From NCBI RefSeq assembly GCF_010634855.1, contig NZ_MWLQ01000018.1, positions 227,192 to 291,191 of the forward strand: a DNA stretch of 64,000 nucleotides, given 5' to 3'. Below are positions 1-8,180 of the stretch, piece after piece. The notes beneath the pieces are model-generated. The model worked only from the letters and a program-made list of their open reading frames with translations, searched no databases and had not been told where the DNA came from. Source of the stretch: Microbacterium sp. B35-30 (GTDB lineage: Bacteria > Actinomycetota > Actinomycetes > Actinomycetales > Microbacteriaceae). Within the stretch, counting starts at the first letter, position 1. Each line of letters starts with the position of its first letter. The position numbers and the translations under genes are program-made.

Positions 1-2
1 AG

Positions 3-374
3 GAGCGCGGTGAGGACCTCGAGCCCGGCGCGCTGGTGCGTCAGCTGCTCGATGTCGCGTTCGACAAGAAGCAGGGCATCCTGCTGACGAGCGAGATCCG
101 CACCCGCGCTATGCGCGACCAGCGCCTGGCCGAGACGTACATCGCGTGGCAGGGGGGGATGGTGGATCGTATCGGCTCGTTCATCGACGAGCTCGCCGGC
201 ACTTACGGGTTCCGGCTGCGGCTGCCCGCCTCGGAGTTCGCCGGCATCATCCTGCAGACCTGGGAAGACACGTCGGCGTTCGGGATCATGACCGGCCTCG
301 GTGCAGCCGACCTGCAGCAGCTCGTCAACGAGCGCACCGCGCGGCTCGCCACGGCCCTGGTCGACCCGCTCTGA
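3..374 (+). CDS. TetR/AcrR-type regulator, C-terminal part (cut by window edge)
   Basis: The reading frame is open to the window edge, so this is the 3' end of a longer gene. The helical text with an EIRTRAMRD...AETYIAWQ region and a closing helical LVNERTARLA segment resembles the ligand-binding C-terminal half of TetR-family repressors. The DNA-binding half lies outside the window, so the family call is inferred from the tail only. The gene ends 12 nt before a REP-type repeat cluster. Confidence 0.5.
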   Translation, partial: ERGEDLEPGALVRQLLDVAFDKKQGILLTSEIRTRAMRDQRLAETYIAWQGGMVDRIGSFIDELAGTYGFRLRLPASEFAGIILQTWEDTSAFGIMTGLGAADLQQLVNERTARLATALVDPL

Positions 375-386
375 CGCGGGCCCGCG

Positions 387-661
387 CGGTCGTTGAGCGA
401 GCGAGGCGCGGCCCGTCGGCTCAGCGCGTTTCGTCTCGGTCGCTGGCGCTCCCGCGCTCAATGACCGGAACACTTCTCCCGGTCGCTGGCGAGCGAGGCG
501 CGGCCCGTCGGCTCAGCGCGTTTCGTCTCGGTCGCTGGCGCTCCCTCGCTCAACGACCGGAACACTTCTCCCGGTCGCTGGCGCTCCCTCGCGCAACGAC
601 CGGAACACTTCTCCCGGTCGTTGAGCGAGCGAAGCGAGACGAAACGCCGCGAGCCGCGACC
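387..661. repeat. REP-type repeat cluster 1 (mosaic of direct and inverted units)
   Basis: This gene-free stretch is almost entirely repeat. It begins with CGGTCGTTGAGCGAGCG, then alternates GCGTTTCGTCTCGGTCGCTGG and CTCAACGACCGGAACACTTC units in direct and inverted order, and ends with the inverted unit running into GACGAAACGC. The same building blocks recur near 5.4, 14.7, 24.7 and 25.9 kb. It can fold into long hairpins and may end transcription between the TetR gene and the convergent menC. Confidence 0.85.
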
Positions 662-679
662 GGACACTCCACCGCCTGG

Positions 680-1681
680 TCAGCGCCCGGAGCCGAGCAC
701 CTCGTAGCAGCGCGCGAGGCGGTCGAGCCACCACTGGCGGCGGTCGGCGGATGCCGCATGCGCGTCGAGCAGCGCGGCGTCCGGCGTGACCCGGCCCACC
801 GTCAGTGAGCCGTGGCGCGGGATCAGCGGCGGGTCTGCGACGTCGGCGGTGAAGAGTGACGCGGTCCCCAGGCCGCAGTCGTAGTCGAGCTGGGGGAGCG
901 CTGCGGCAAGCGCCACGCCCATCGACAGCCCCACCGAGGTGTCCAGGGCGCTGGAGACGACGGCGGGAAGCCCCGCCTCCGCCACGATCTCGAGTGCGCG
1001 CCGCACGCCCCCGAGCGGCTGCGCCTTGATCACCAGCAGGTCGGCCGCGCCCGCGCGCGCCACCGCCAGCGGGTCGGCGGCCTTGCGCACGCTCTCGTCG
1101 GCGGCGATCGGGATGTCCATGTACTTGACGCGCCGTCGCAGCTCGGCGAGCTCGTCGACGGTCGCGCACGGCTGCTCGGCGTACTCGAGGTCGAACTCGG
1201 CGAGCGCGTGGAGCGCGCGCTCCGCCTCGTCGACGTTCCAGGCGCCGTTCGCGTCGATGCGCACGCGGCCCTCCGGACCCATCGCCTCGCGCACCGCGCG
1301 GACGCGGGCGACGTCGTCCGCGAGCAGCTGACCGGCCTCGGCGACCTTGACCTTCGCCGTACGGCAGCCGTCGAAGCGTGCGAGCACCGCGGGGACGTCT
1401 GCGGCGGCGACCGCCGGCACCGTGGCGTTGACGGCGATGAGCTCACGGCGGGCGGCGGGCCGCGGCATCCGTGAGTCTTCGATGGCCGCGGCGAGCCACG
1501 TCGATGCCTCCGCGTCGTCGTACTCGGGGAACGGCGAGAACTCCGCCCAGCCCTCGGGGCCTTCGAAGAGGAGCGCTTCGCGCACGTCGATGCCGCGGAA
1601 CCTGGTCGCGAGCGGCAGCGACACCACGCGCGCCGTGTCGAGGAGCTCGTGCAGGGTAGGCCGGTTCGCGTCGTTGCTCAC
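680..1681 (-). CDS. menC: o-succinylbenzoate synthase
   Basis: Enolase-superfamily dehydratase that makes o-succinylbenzoate from SHCHC in menaquinone synthesis. From a GTG start (333 aa) the expected active-site set is visible: the KVK motif (K110, K112), metal ligands D143 (RIDANG), E169 (YAEQP) and D195 (AADES), and the general-acid/base K219 (VIKAQPLGG). The GTG was chosen because it begins SNDANRPTLHELL; the frame stays open far upstream but that text is not protein-like. It lies about 10 kb from menB/menE, on the other strand. The 3' end faces REP cluster 1. Confidence 0.93.
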   Translation of the reverse strand: MSNDANRPTLHELLDTARVVSLPLATRFRGIDVREALLFEGPEGWAEFSPFPEYDDAEASTWLAAAIEDSRMPRPAARRELIAVNATVPAVAAADVPAVLARFDGCRTAKVKVAEAGQLLADDVARVRAVREAMGPEGRVRIDANGAWNVDEAERALHALAEFDLEYAEQPCATVDELAELRRRVKYMDIPIAADESVRKAADPLAVARAGAADLLVIKAQPLGGVRRALEIVAEAGLPAVVSSALDTSVGLSMGVALAAALPQLDYDCGLGTASLFTADVADPPLIPRHGSLTVGRVTPDAALLDAHAASADRRQWWLDRLARCYEVLGSGR

Positions 1682-1704
1682 GTCCCCATCATGCCGCCCC
1701 GGCA

Positions 1705-1785
1705 TCGACTCCTGCGAAAGCGGGTCGGTGCTCACGCCCGCACCAGCCGCCTGGCCTACGACTCCTGCGAAAAGTCGGGTCGGCG
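1705..1785. repeat. Short direct repeat (two copies) upstream of menC
   Basis: CGACTCCTGCGAAAGCGGG and CGACTCCTGCGAAAAGTCGG occur about 51 bp apart in the divergent menC/padR spacer. I do not recognise the element. It could be a regulator site for menC or a remnant of a dispersed repeat. Confidence 0.5.
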
Positions 1786-1875
1786 ACGGCGACGCGCCGG
1801 TGACGGATGCTGCGGCGCGGCGTGTCACGCGCCGGGCCATGCTTTTGGCTGACGATACGCAATAACAATGTGCGC

Positions 1876-1912
1876 TTGACGATAGTGTGTGACACACAGT
1901 ACAGTGTGACGC
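1876..1912 (+). promoter_or_regulatory. Promoter with palindromic operator of the padR gene
   Basis: A TTGACG -35 (1876-1881) and TACAGT -10 (1900-1905) are separated by 18 bp. Transcription would begin at or next to the ATG at 1913, giving a leaderless message; no Shine-Dalgarno is present. A 13-bp palindrome, TGTGTGACACACA (1886-1898), fills the spacer, and GTGTGA recurs just after the -10. This is the arrangement expected of an autoregulated PadR gene. The link to PadR is inferred. Confidence 0.6.
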
Positions 1913-2248
1913 ATGAGCGAATCCGACATCCTCGAGACGCACCTGCAGGAGCTGCGTCGCGGCACCATCGTGCTGGCCTGTCTGCGGCTGCTCGAATCGC
2001 CGGGGTACGGGTACGGCCTGCTCGAACAGCTGGGGGCGCACGGCTTTCCCACCGACGCGAACACGCTTTATCCGCTCCTCCGGCGTCTCGAGAAGCAGGG
2101 CCACCTCACGAGCGAGTGGAACACCGATGAGGCGAGGCCTCGCAAGTTCTACCGCACCAGCGCCGCGGGCAAGCGCCTCGCGACCGCACTCACCGACGAT
2201 TTCCGCGCGATCGCCGCCGCGATCGACGCCCTTCCCCAGGAGGACTGA
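1913..2248 (+). CDS. PadR family transcriptional regulator
   Basis: A 111-aa winged-helix repressor of the PadR type. The text GTIVLACLRLLESPGYGYGLLEQL, broken here as GTIVLACLRLL then GYGYGLLEQL, followed by TLYPLLRRLEKQGHL and RKFYRTSAAGKRL, is the family signature (winged helix plus wing tyrosine motif). It lacks the long C-terminal dimerisation domain of PadR-s1, as in the short PadR-s2 class. It is followed after 1 nt by a membrane protein with an N-terminal HAAS-like domain, a pairing common for PadR-s2 repressors, so it probably controls that gene and itself. Confidence 0.92.
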   Translation: MSESDILETHLQELRRGTIVLACLRLLESPGYGYGLLEQLGAHGFPTDANTLYPLLRRLEKQGHLTSEWNTDEARPRKFYRTSAAGKRLATALTDDFRAIAAAIDALPQED

Positions 2249-2249
2249 C

Positions 2250-3212
2250 ATGACCAGCACCATCACCCTCACCGACCGCTACGTCGACGCGGCGATGCGC
2301 ACCGTTCCCGAGGACCAGCGCGACGACCTCGCCGCAGAGCTGCGCGCCTCGATCGACGACCAGGTCGATGCGCGCGTGGCCGAGGGCGAGCAGCGCGAGC
2401 AGGCCGAGCGCGCCGTCCTCGTCGAACTCGGCGATCCTGACATCCTCGCCGCGAAGTACACCGACCGGCAGCTGTACCTGATCGGGCCGCGGTACTACCT
2501 CGACTGGTGGCGGCTGACGAAGCTGCTGCTGTGGATCGTGATCCCCTTCGCAGGGCTCGGCATCGCGATCGCCCAGACGCTGTCGGGGGCCGACATCGGC
2601 GAGGTGATCGGCACGACCGTCGTCACCATGCTCAACGTCGCGATGCACGTCTTCTTCTGGACGATCCTGATCGTCGTGATCCTCGAGCGCAGCGGCGCCC
2701 GCATGCGCAAGCCCTACGGCGGATTCTGGAAGCCCGAGATGCTGCCCGAGCCGCGACAGAGCGGTGCGGGATTCGGCGACATGGTGGCCAGCCTGGTCTT
2801 CCTCGTCGTCGCGGCGGGGGCACTCCTGTGGGACCGGTTCATCGGTTTCGTCCCCACCGAGCCCGGGCTGTCCTTCTTCAACCCGGACCTCTGGCCGTGG
2901 GTCTACGCGGCGCTGTTCGTGCTCATGGCGCTCGAGGCCGCGCTGAGCGTCGCGGTGTACTTCCGAGGACGGTGGACGGTTCCGCTCGCGGTGGTCAACG
3001 CGGTGCTGGCGCTGGCGGTCGCGGTGCCCGCTCTGGTGCTTCTCGCACGGGGCCAGCTGCTGAATCCCGAGTGGTTCGCCACGATCATCCCGGGCGGCGA
3101 GGTCGGTGCGATCATGACCGTCGTCACCGGCTTCGTGATCGCGGGCATCGCGGCGTGGGACATCATCGACGTCGCGATCAAGGCACGGCGGGGTGGCGTC
3201 GCCCGTCGGTGA
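2250..3212 (+). CDS. Membrane protein with N-terminal permease-prefix (HAAS-like) domain
   Basis: A 320-aa protein whose first ~75 residues (RYVDAAMRTVP...AELRASIDDQV...LGDP..LAAKY) match the soluble helical domain seen in DUF1700 and permease-prefix proteins. About six hydrophobic segments follow (LTKLLLWIVIPFAGLG onwards). An AGGAGG-like site at 2240-2245 sits before the ATG, which starts 1 nt after the padR stop, so the two are translationally coupled. The role is unknown. In related pairs the repressor controls the membrane partner during membrane or envelope stress; that is inference here. Confidence 0.8.
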   Translation: MTSTITLTDRYVDAAMRTVPEDQRDDLAAELRASIDDQVDARVAEGEQREQAERAVLVELGDPDILAAKYTDRQLYLIGPRYYLDWWRLTKLLLWIVIPFAGLGIAIAQTLSGADIGEVIGTTVVTMLNVAMHVFFWTILIVVILERSGARMRKPYGGFWKPEMLPEPRQSGAGFGDMVASLVFLVVAAGALLWDRFIGFVPTEPGLSFFNPDLWPWVYAALFVLMALEAALSVAVYFRGRWTVPLAVVNAVLALAVAVPALVLLARGQLLNPEWFATIIPGGEVGAIMTVVTGFVIAGIAAWDIIDVAIKARRGGVARR

Positions 3213-3221
3213 CCGACAGAG

Positions 3222-3262
3222 GAAGGAGGGGAGGAGTGCGCCTCGCACCCCTCCCCTCCTTC
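3222..3262 (+). terminator. Strong hairpin terminator
   Basis: Two 19-nt arms (3222-3240 and 3244-3262) pair with one mismatch around a 3-nt loop. There is no long T-run, as is usual in high-GC actinobacteria. It ends the padR operon just before the next gene's -10 box. Confidence 0.8.
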
Positions 3263-3275
3263 TAGGCTGATGCCC

Positions 3276-4073
3276 ATGCCTCTTCTCGACACACCCGTAC
3301 GGCTCGGCGTGCAGCTGCAGCCCCAGCACGCTCCGTACTCCGCGTTCCGCGACGCCGTCCTGCGTCTCGAGGAGATGGGCGTCGACGTCCTCTTCAACTG
3401 GGACCACTTCTTCCCGCTGTCGGGCGACCCCGACGGCCTGCACTTCGAGTCGTGGACCATGCTCGCCGCCTGGGCGGAGCAGACCGAGCGGGTCGAGTTC
3501 GGGGCGCTGGTGAACTGCAACAGCTACCGCAACCCCGATCTGCAGGCCGACATGGCCCGCACCGTCGACCACATCTCGGCGAAGGACGGCGTGGGCCGCT
3601 TCATCTTCGCGACAGGCTCCGGCTGGTTCGCCCGCGACTACGAGGAGTACGGGTACGAGTTCGGCACCGCCGGTTCCCGGCTCGACGACCTCGCCGCCGG
3701 GCTCGAGCGGATCGAGGCCCGCTGGCAGAAGCTCAACCCGGCGCCCACCCGCGAGATCCCCGTCATGATCGGCGGCAAGGGCGAGCAGAAGACGCTGCGC
3801 CTCGTCGCCCGGCACGCCGACATCTGGCACAGCTTCGTGCGCCCCGACGAGCTGCCCCGCAAGCTCGACGTCATCGAGCGCTGGGCCGAGCGCGAGCAGC
3901 GCGACACCTCGGGCCTCGTCATCTCCAACGAGCTGCACCAGCGCGGCGAGGGGTTCGCCGACGAGCTGTACGACGCCGGTGTGCGCCTCTTCACGCTCGG
4001 CTTCCAGGGCCCCGACTGGGACTACGACCTCATCCGGTCGTGGCTGCGCTGGCGCGACTCGAAGAACGCCTGA
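3276..4073 (+). CDS. LLM-class (luciferase-like, probably F420-dependent) oxidoreductase
   Basis: A 265-aa TIM-barrel protein of the luciferase-like monooxygenase family. It shows RLGVQLQPQHAPY near the N-terminus, the FNWDHFFPL strand, a TGSGWFARDYEEYGYEFG flavin-binding segment, and IPVMIGGKGEQKTLRLVARHAD, split here as IPVMIGGKGE then RLVARHAD. These are typical of actinobacterial F420-dependent members; the substrate cannot be told. The second ATG (3276) is preferred over 3270 because TAGGCT at 3263-3268 looks like a -10 that would place the transcript start at 3275-3276, giving a leaderless message. Confidence 0.87.
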   Translation: MPLLDTPVRLGVQLQPQHAPYSAFRDAVLRLEEMGVDVLFNWDHFFPLSGDPDGLHFESWTMLAAWAEQTERVEFGALVNCNSYRNPDLQADMARTVDHISAKDGVGRFIFATGSGWFARDYEEYGYEFGTAGSRLDDLAAGLERIEARWQKLNPAPTREIPVMIGGKGEQKTLRLVARHADIWHSFVRPDELPRKLDVIERWAEREQRDTSGLVISNELHQRGEGFADELYDAGVRLFTLGFQGPDWDYDLIRSWLRWRDSKNA

Positions 4074-4085
4074 CCTGCCCGGATC

Positions 4086-4148
4086 CGCGAAAGGGTAGAT
4101 TCCCGCACGCCTCCGGCTGGGGCCTGTGCGGCAATCCACCCTTTCGCG
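4086..4148. repeat. Inverted repeat, family 3 (CGCGAAAGGGT hairpin)
   Basis: Arms CGCGAAAGGGT (4086-4096) and ACCCTTTCGCG (4138-4148) are perfect, with a weaker inner stem (CCCGCAC/GTGCGG). A diverged, partly broken copy lies at 27379-27441. It sits after the LLM gene and may act as its terminator. I do not know a named family for it. Confidence 0.7.
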
Positions 4149-4158
4149 CTTCGGCGGA

Positions 4159-4267
4159 CTCCGTCTCCGTCTCCGTCTCCGTCTCCGCGGAGCATGTCCC
4201 GATTTCTGCTGATCCTGCCGCTCCTTGTGACCGGTTTCGGGACATGAGGGCCATCGATCGGGACATG
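4159..4267. other. Gene-free spacer: CTCCGT microsatellite and three TCGGGACATG boxes
   Basis: Four exact CTCCGT hexamers plus CTCCGC run from 4159 to 4188. Then CATGTCCCGA (4193-4202) faces TCGGGACATG (4237-4246), and TCGGGACATG occurs again at 4258-4267. The first two can form a hairpin with a long loop; the third is a direct copy. They lie 95-170 nt before metH and could be operators or a processed leader. I could not match a cobalamin or SAM riboswitch here. Confidence 0.5.
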
Positions 4268-4361
4268 CCGACGGGGGCAGGGGCCGCGCATGGGCCCGGC
4301 AGGTCGTCGATAGCCGTCACGGACGGCGGCGGGGACGGATGCCGCGACTAAACTCGCGCGG

Positions 4362-7300
4362 GTGACCGCTGCCTCGACCGCTCCCCGCTTCGCCCTCGAC
4401 ATCGACGGCGTGCCGCGTCCGGAGCGCTCGCAGCAGCTGCTCGAGGGCGTACGCGAGCGGGTCGTGATCGCCGACGGGGCGATGGGCACGATGCTGCAGC
4501 GCTACGACCTCTCGATCGAGGGCGATTTCCAGGGCCTCGAGGGCTGCAACGAGATCCTCAACGTCTCGCGCCCGGATGTCGTCGCGGCGATCCACGACGC
4601 GTACCTCGAGGTCGGCGTCGACGCGGTCGAGACCAACACGTTCGGTGCGAACTGGTCGAACCTCGGCGACTACGGCATCGACGACCGCATCGCCGAGCTG
4701 GCCGCCGCAGGGGCGCGCATCGCGCGTGAGCGGGTCGAGGCGGCCGAGTCCGTCGACGGGCGCGTGCGCTGGGTGCTCGGCTCCATGGGCCCCGGCACGA
4801 AGCTCCCGAGCCTCGGCCACACGACGTACGACAACCTGAAGCAGACGTTCGCGCTGCAGGCCGAGGGACTCATCGACGGCGGCGCCGACGCGTTCCTCGT
4901 CGAGACCTCGCAGGATCTGCTGCAGACGAAGGCCGCCATCAACGGCTGCCGACAGGCGATCGTGAGCCGCGGCATCCGTCTGCCGATCTTCGTCGAGGTG
5001 ACCGTCGAGACGACCGGCACCATGCTCATGGGGTCCGAGATCGGCGCGGCGCTGACCGCGATCGAGCCGCTCGGCGTCGACGCCATCGGCCTCAACTGCG
5101 CCACGGGCCCGACCGAGATGAGCGAGCACCTGCGGCACCTGTCGAAGTACGCCACCGTGCCCGTCGCGTGCATGCCGAACGCCGGGCTTCCCGTGCTCGG
5201 GGCGAACGGCGCGCACTACCCGCTGTCGCCCGCCGAGCTCGCGACGGCGCACGAGCAGTTCGTGCGCGAGTTCGGCCTGGGCCTCGTCGGCGGATGCTGC
5301 GGCACGACGCCCGAGCACCTCGCCGCGGTCGTCGAGCGGCTCAGCCCCTTCCGCGACGCCTCCCGGTCGTTGACCGAGCGAGGCACGCGGTCGTTGAGCG
5401 AGCTTGCGAGTCGAAACGCAGAGGCGAAACGCGCCGAAGCTCTCGCGGACGCCCGGGGCGTTTCGTCTCGCTCGTTCCTCGCTCGCTCAACGACCGACGA
5501 CCCCGGCGTCGCGTCGCTGTATCAGCATGTGTCGTTCCAGCAGGATGCCTCGTACCTCGCGATCGGCGAGCGGACCAACGCGAACGGCTCGAAGGCGTTC
5601 CGCGAGGCAATGCTCGAGGAGCGGTGGGACGACTGCGTCGAGATCGCCCGCGACCAGATCCGCGTCGGCGCCCACCTGCTGGACGTCTGCACCGACTACG
5701 TCGGGCGCGACGGTGCCGCCGACATGCGCGAGGTCGTATCGCGCCTCGCGAGCGCCTCGACGCTGCCGCTCGTCATCGACTCGACCGAGCCGGCGGTCAT
5801 CGCAGCGGGGCTCGAGCTGATCGGCGGACGCCCGGTCGTCAACTCCGTGAACTACGAGGACGGCGACGGCCCGACCTCGCGCTTCGGCCGCATCATGCCG
5901 CTCGTGAAGGAGCACGGCACCGCCGTCGTGGCGCTGACGATCGATGAGCACGGCCAGGCCCGCACCACCGAGGGCAAGGTGCAGATCGCCACGCGGCTCA
6001 TCGATGAGCTCGTCGGCGAGTGGGGGCTGCGCGTCAGCGACATCATCGTCGACTGTCTGACGTTCCCGATCGCGACCGGCCAGGAGGAGACCCGCCGTGA
6101 CGCCATCGAGACGATCGAGGCGATCCGGCAGATCACCGCGAAGTACCCGGGCATCAACACGACCCTGGGCGTCTCGAACGTGTCGTTCGGCCTGAACCCC
6201 GCCGCGCGGAGCGTGCTGAACTCGGCGTTCCTGCACGAGGCGGCCGAGGCCGGGCTCACTTCGGGCATCATCGACGCGGCGAAGATCGTTCCGCTCGCCT
6301 CGATCTCCGACGAGCAGCGCAAAGTGGCCCTCGACCTCGTGTGGGATCGCCGGGAGTACGACGCCGACGGCAACGTCACGTACGACCCGCTGGCACGGAT
6401 GCTCGACCTCTTCGCCGGCGTCGACACCGCGGCGCTGCGCAACCAGCGCGCCGCCGAGCTGGCCGCGCTGCCGGTGGGCGAGCGGCTCGAGCGCCGCATC
6501 ATCGACGGCGAGGGCAAGGGCCTCGAAGCCGATCTCGACCTCGCACGCGAGGGCGGCCTCGCCCCGCTGCAGATCATCAACGACCATCTGCTCGAGGGCA
6601 TGAAGATCGTCGGCGAGCGGTTCGGCGCGGGCGAGATGCAGCTGCCGTTCGTGCTGCAGTCCGCCGAGGTGATGAAGACCGCGGTGGCTCTCCTCGAACC
6701 GCACATGGAGAAGTCGGATGCCTCGGGCAAGGGCCGCATCGTGCTCGCGACGGTCCGCGGCGACGTGCACGACATCGGCAAGAACCTCGTCGACATCATC
6801 CTCACCAACAACGGGTACGACGTCGTCAACCTCGGCATCAAGCAGCCGATCGGCGACATCATCGCCGCAGCCGAGGAGCACAACGCCGACGTCATCGGCA
6901 TGTCGGGTCTGCTCGTGAAGTCGACGGTCGTCATGAAGGAGAACCTCGAGGAGCTCCGCTCCCGTGGCCTCGGCACCAAGTGGCCGGTGATCCTCGGCGG
7001 TGCGGCGCTCACGCGCGCGTACGTCGAGGACGACCTGGCGAGCCTCTTCGACGGCGAGGTGCGCTACGCCCGCGACGCCTTCGAGGGCTTGGCCCTCATG
7101 GAGCCGCTCGTGAAGATCGCGCGCGGCGCCGACCCGGCGTCGGTCGGGCTCCCCGCGCTGAAGAAGCGGCGCCATGCGGCCGGGTCGAAGCTCACACTCA
7201 CCGAACCCGAGGCGATGCCTGGGCGATCGGACGTGGCATCCGACAACCCCGTGCCCGCGCCGCCGTTCTGGGGCACGCGCATCGTCCGCGGCATCGCGCT

Positions 7301-8141
7301 GCACGATTACGCCGCGTTCCTCGATGAGCGCGCGACCTTCATGGGCCAGTGGGGTCTGAAGCCCGGCCGCGGCGAGGACGGCGCGTCGTACGAGCAGCTC
7401 GTCGACACCGAGGGGCGTCCGCGGCTGCGCTACTGGCTCGACCGCATCCTCGGCGAGGGCATGCTCGACGCGTCGGTCGCGTACGGCTACTTCCCGGTCG
7501 TGTCGGAGGGCAACGACGTCATCGTGCTGCACCACGGCGACGACCCCGCCGGCGTGCTCGGCACCGCCGGCCTGCTCGCACCGGACGGCGGCAGCATCGA
7601 TGGGCCCTCCGCAGGCTCCGGGCGTGGCGGGGAGCTCGGCACCGAGCGCCTGCGGTTCCACTTCCCGCGCCAGCGCCGCGACCGCCACCTGTGCCTCGCC
7701 GACTTCGTCCGGGCGCGCGAATCGGGCACCGTCGACGTGCTCCCGGTGCAGCTCGTCACGGCCGGCGCGCACATCGACTCCGTCACCGCGAAGCTGTTCG
7801 CCGAAGACAAGTACCGCGACTACTACGAGCTCAATGGGCTCGTGATGCAGCTGACCGAGGCGCTCGCCGAGTTCTGGCACGCCCGCATCCGCTCCGAGCT
7901 GGGCTTCTCGGGGGAGGACCCCGCCGAGACCGCGGGGCTGTTCAAGCTGGAGTACCGCGGCGCCCGCTTCTCACTCGGCTACCCGGCATGCCCCGACATG
8001 GAGGATCGCCGCAAGGTCGTCGAGCTCCTCCGGCCCGAGCGCATGGGCGTCGAGCTCAGCGAAGAGCTGCAGCTGCACCCTGAGCAGTCGACCGATGCCT
8101 TCGTCTTCCACCACCCCGAGGCGAAGTACTTCTCGGTCTGA
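4362..8141 (+). CDS. metH: Cobalamin-dependent methionine synthase
   Basis: A 1259-aa enzyme that methylates homocysteine using methyl-tetrahydrofolate and B12. Modules in order: homocysteine-binding barrel (residues ~25-330) with zinc cysteines near C246 (GLNCATG) and C310/C311 (GGCCGTTP); pterin-binding barrel (ERTNANGSKAF onwards, ~395-650); B12 cap and Rossmann domain with the axial-histidine motif DVHDIGKN near 801-808; and the SAM-binding activation domain (about 970-1259, ending with the FHHPEAKYF region). Residues ~335-379 are encoded by a REP-type repeat in frame between the first two barrels. A second odd insert, GSIDGPSAGSGRGGELG, interrupts the activation domain. The GTG follows a TAAACT hexamer (4349-4354) by 7 nt, suggesting a leaderless message. 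It faces the ECF vitamin-transporter operon tail to tail. Confidence 0.96.
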   Translation: MTAASTAPRFALDIDGVPRPERSQQLLEGVRERVVIADGAMGTMLQRYDLSIEGDFQGLEGCNEILNVSRPDVVAAIHDAYLEVGVDAVETNTFGANWSNLGDYGIDDRIAELAAAGARIARERVEAAESVDGRVRWVLGSMGPGTKLPSLGHTTYDNLKQTFALQAEGLIDGGADAFLVETSQDLLQTKAAINGCRQAIVSRGIRLPIFVEVTVETTGTMLMGSEIGAALTAIEPLGVDAIGLNCATGPTEMSEHLRHLSKYATVPVACMPNAGLPVLGANGAHYPLSPAELATAHEQFVREFGLGLVGGCCGTTPEHLAAVVERLSPFRDASRSLTERGTRSLSELASRNAEAKRAEALADARGVSSRSFLARSTTDDPGVASLYQHVSFQQDASYLAIGERTNANGSKAFREAMLEERWDDCVEIARDQIRVGAHLLDVCTDYVGRDGAADMREVVSRLASASTLPLVIDSTEPAVIAAGLELIGGRPVVNSVNYEDGDGPTSRFGRIMPLVKEHGTAVVALTIDEHGQARTTEGKVQIATRLIDELVGEWGLRVSDIIVDCLTFPIATGQEETRRDAIETIEAIRQITAKYPGINTTLGVSNVSFGLNPAARSVLNSAFLHEAAEAGLTSGIIDAAKIVPLASISDEQRKVALDLVWDRREYDADGNVTYDPLARMLDLFAGVDTAALRNQRAAELAALPVGERLERRIIDGEGKGLEADLDLAREGGLAPLQIINDHLLEGMKIVGERFGAGEMQLPFVLQSAEVMKTAVALLEPHMEKSDASGKGRIVLATVRGDVHDIGKNLVDIILTNNGYDVVNLGIKQPIGDIIAAAEEHNADVIGMSGLLVKSTVVMKENLEELRSRGLGTKWPVILGGAALTRAYVEDDLASLFDGEVRYARDAFEGLALMEPLVKIARGADPASVGLPALKKRRHAAGSKLTLTEPEAMPGRSDVASDNPVPAPPFWGTRIVRGIALHDYAAFLDERATFMGQWGLKPGRGEDGASYEQLVDTEGRPRLRYWLDRILGEGMLDASVAYGYFPVVSEGNDVIVLHHGDDPAGVLGTAGLLAPDGGSIDGPSAGSGRGGELGTERLRFHFPRQRRDRHLCLADFVRARESGTVDVLPVQLVTAGAHIDSVTAKLFAEDKYRDYYELNGLVMQLTEALAEFWHARIRSELGFSGEDPAETAGLFKLEYRGARFSLGYPACPDMEDRRKVVELLRPERMGVELSEELQLHPEQSTDAFVFHHPEAKYFSV
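5364..5496. repeat. REP-type repeat 2, inside metH and in frame
   Basis: CGGTCGTTGACCGAGCG, CGGTCGTTGAGCGAGC, GAAACGC units and then GGGCGTTTCGTCTCGCTCG...CTCAACGACCG repeat the elements of the intergenic clusters. In the metH frame the TTGA junction reads TCG TTG AGC and avoids the TGA that another frame would give. It encodes the Ser/Arg/Glu/Ala-rich linker RSLTERGTRSLSELASRNAE and on to about residue 379. Confidence 0.9.
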
Positions 8142-8142
8142 G

Positions 8143-8165
8143 GGATGCCGCGGCCTGCGGCATCC
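8143..8165 (+). terminator. GGATGCCGC/GCGGCATCC hairpin after metH
   Basis: Perfect 9-nt arms with a 5-nt loop (GGCCT) directly after the metH stop. It probably ends transcription from both metH and the convergent ECF operon. The arms are the genome's over-represented GGATGCC word and its complement. Confidence 0.75.
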
Positions 8166-8180
8166 GTCATCGCTCGGTCG

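Noticed and set aside
387..661. Repeat clusters as a CRISPR array
   Set aside because: No regular repeat-spacer spacing; units are inverted and contiguous, and no cas genes are present.
4193..4361. Cobalamin or SAM riboswitch before metH
   Set aside because: I could not find the B12-box or SAM-box conserved strings; only short hairpins and the GGGACATG boxes are there.
5487..7880. A 797-aa reverse open frame across metH
   Set aside because: No family features; it is the usual long antisense frame in high-GC DNA and metH is unmistakable.
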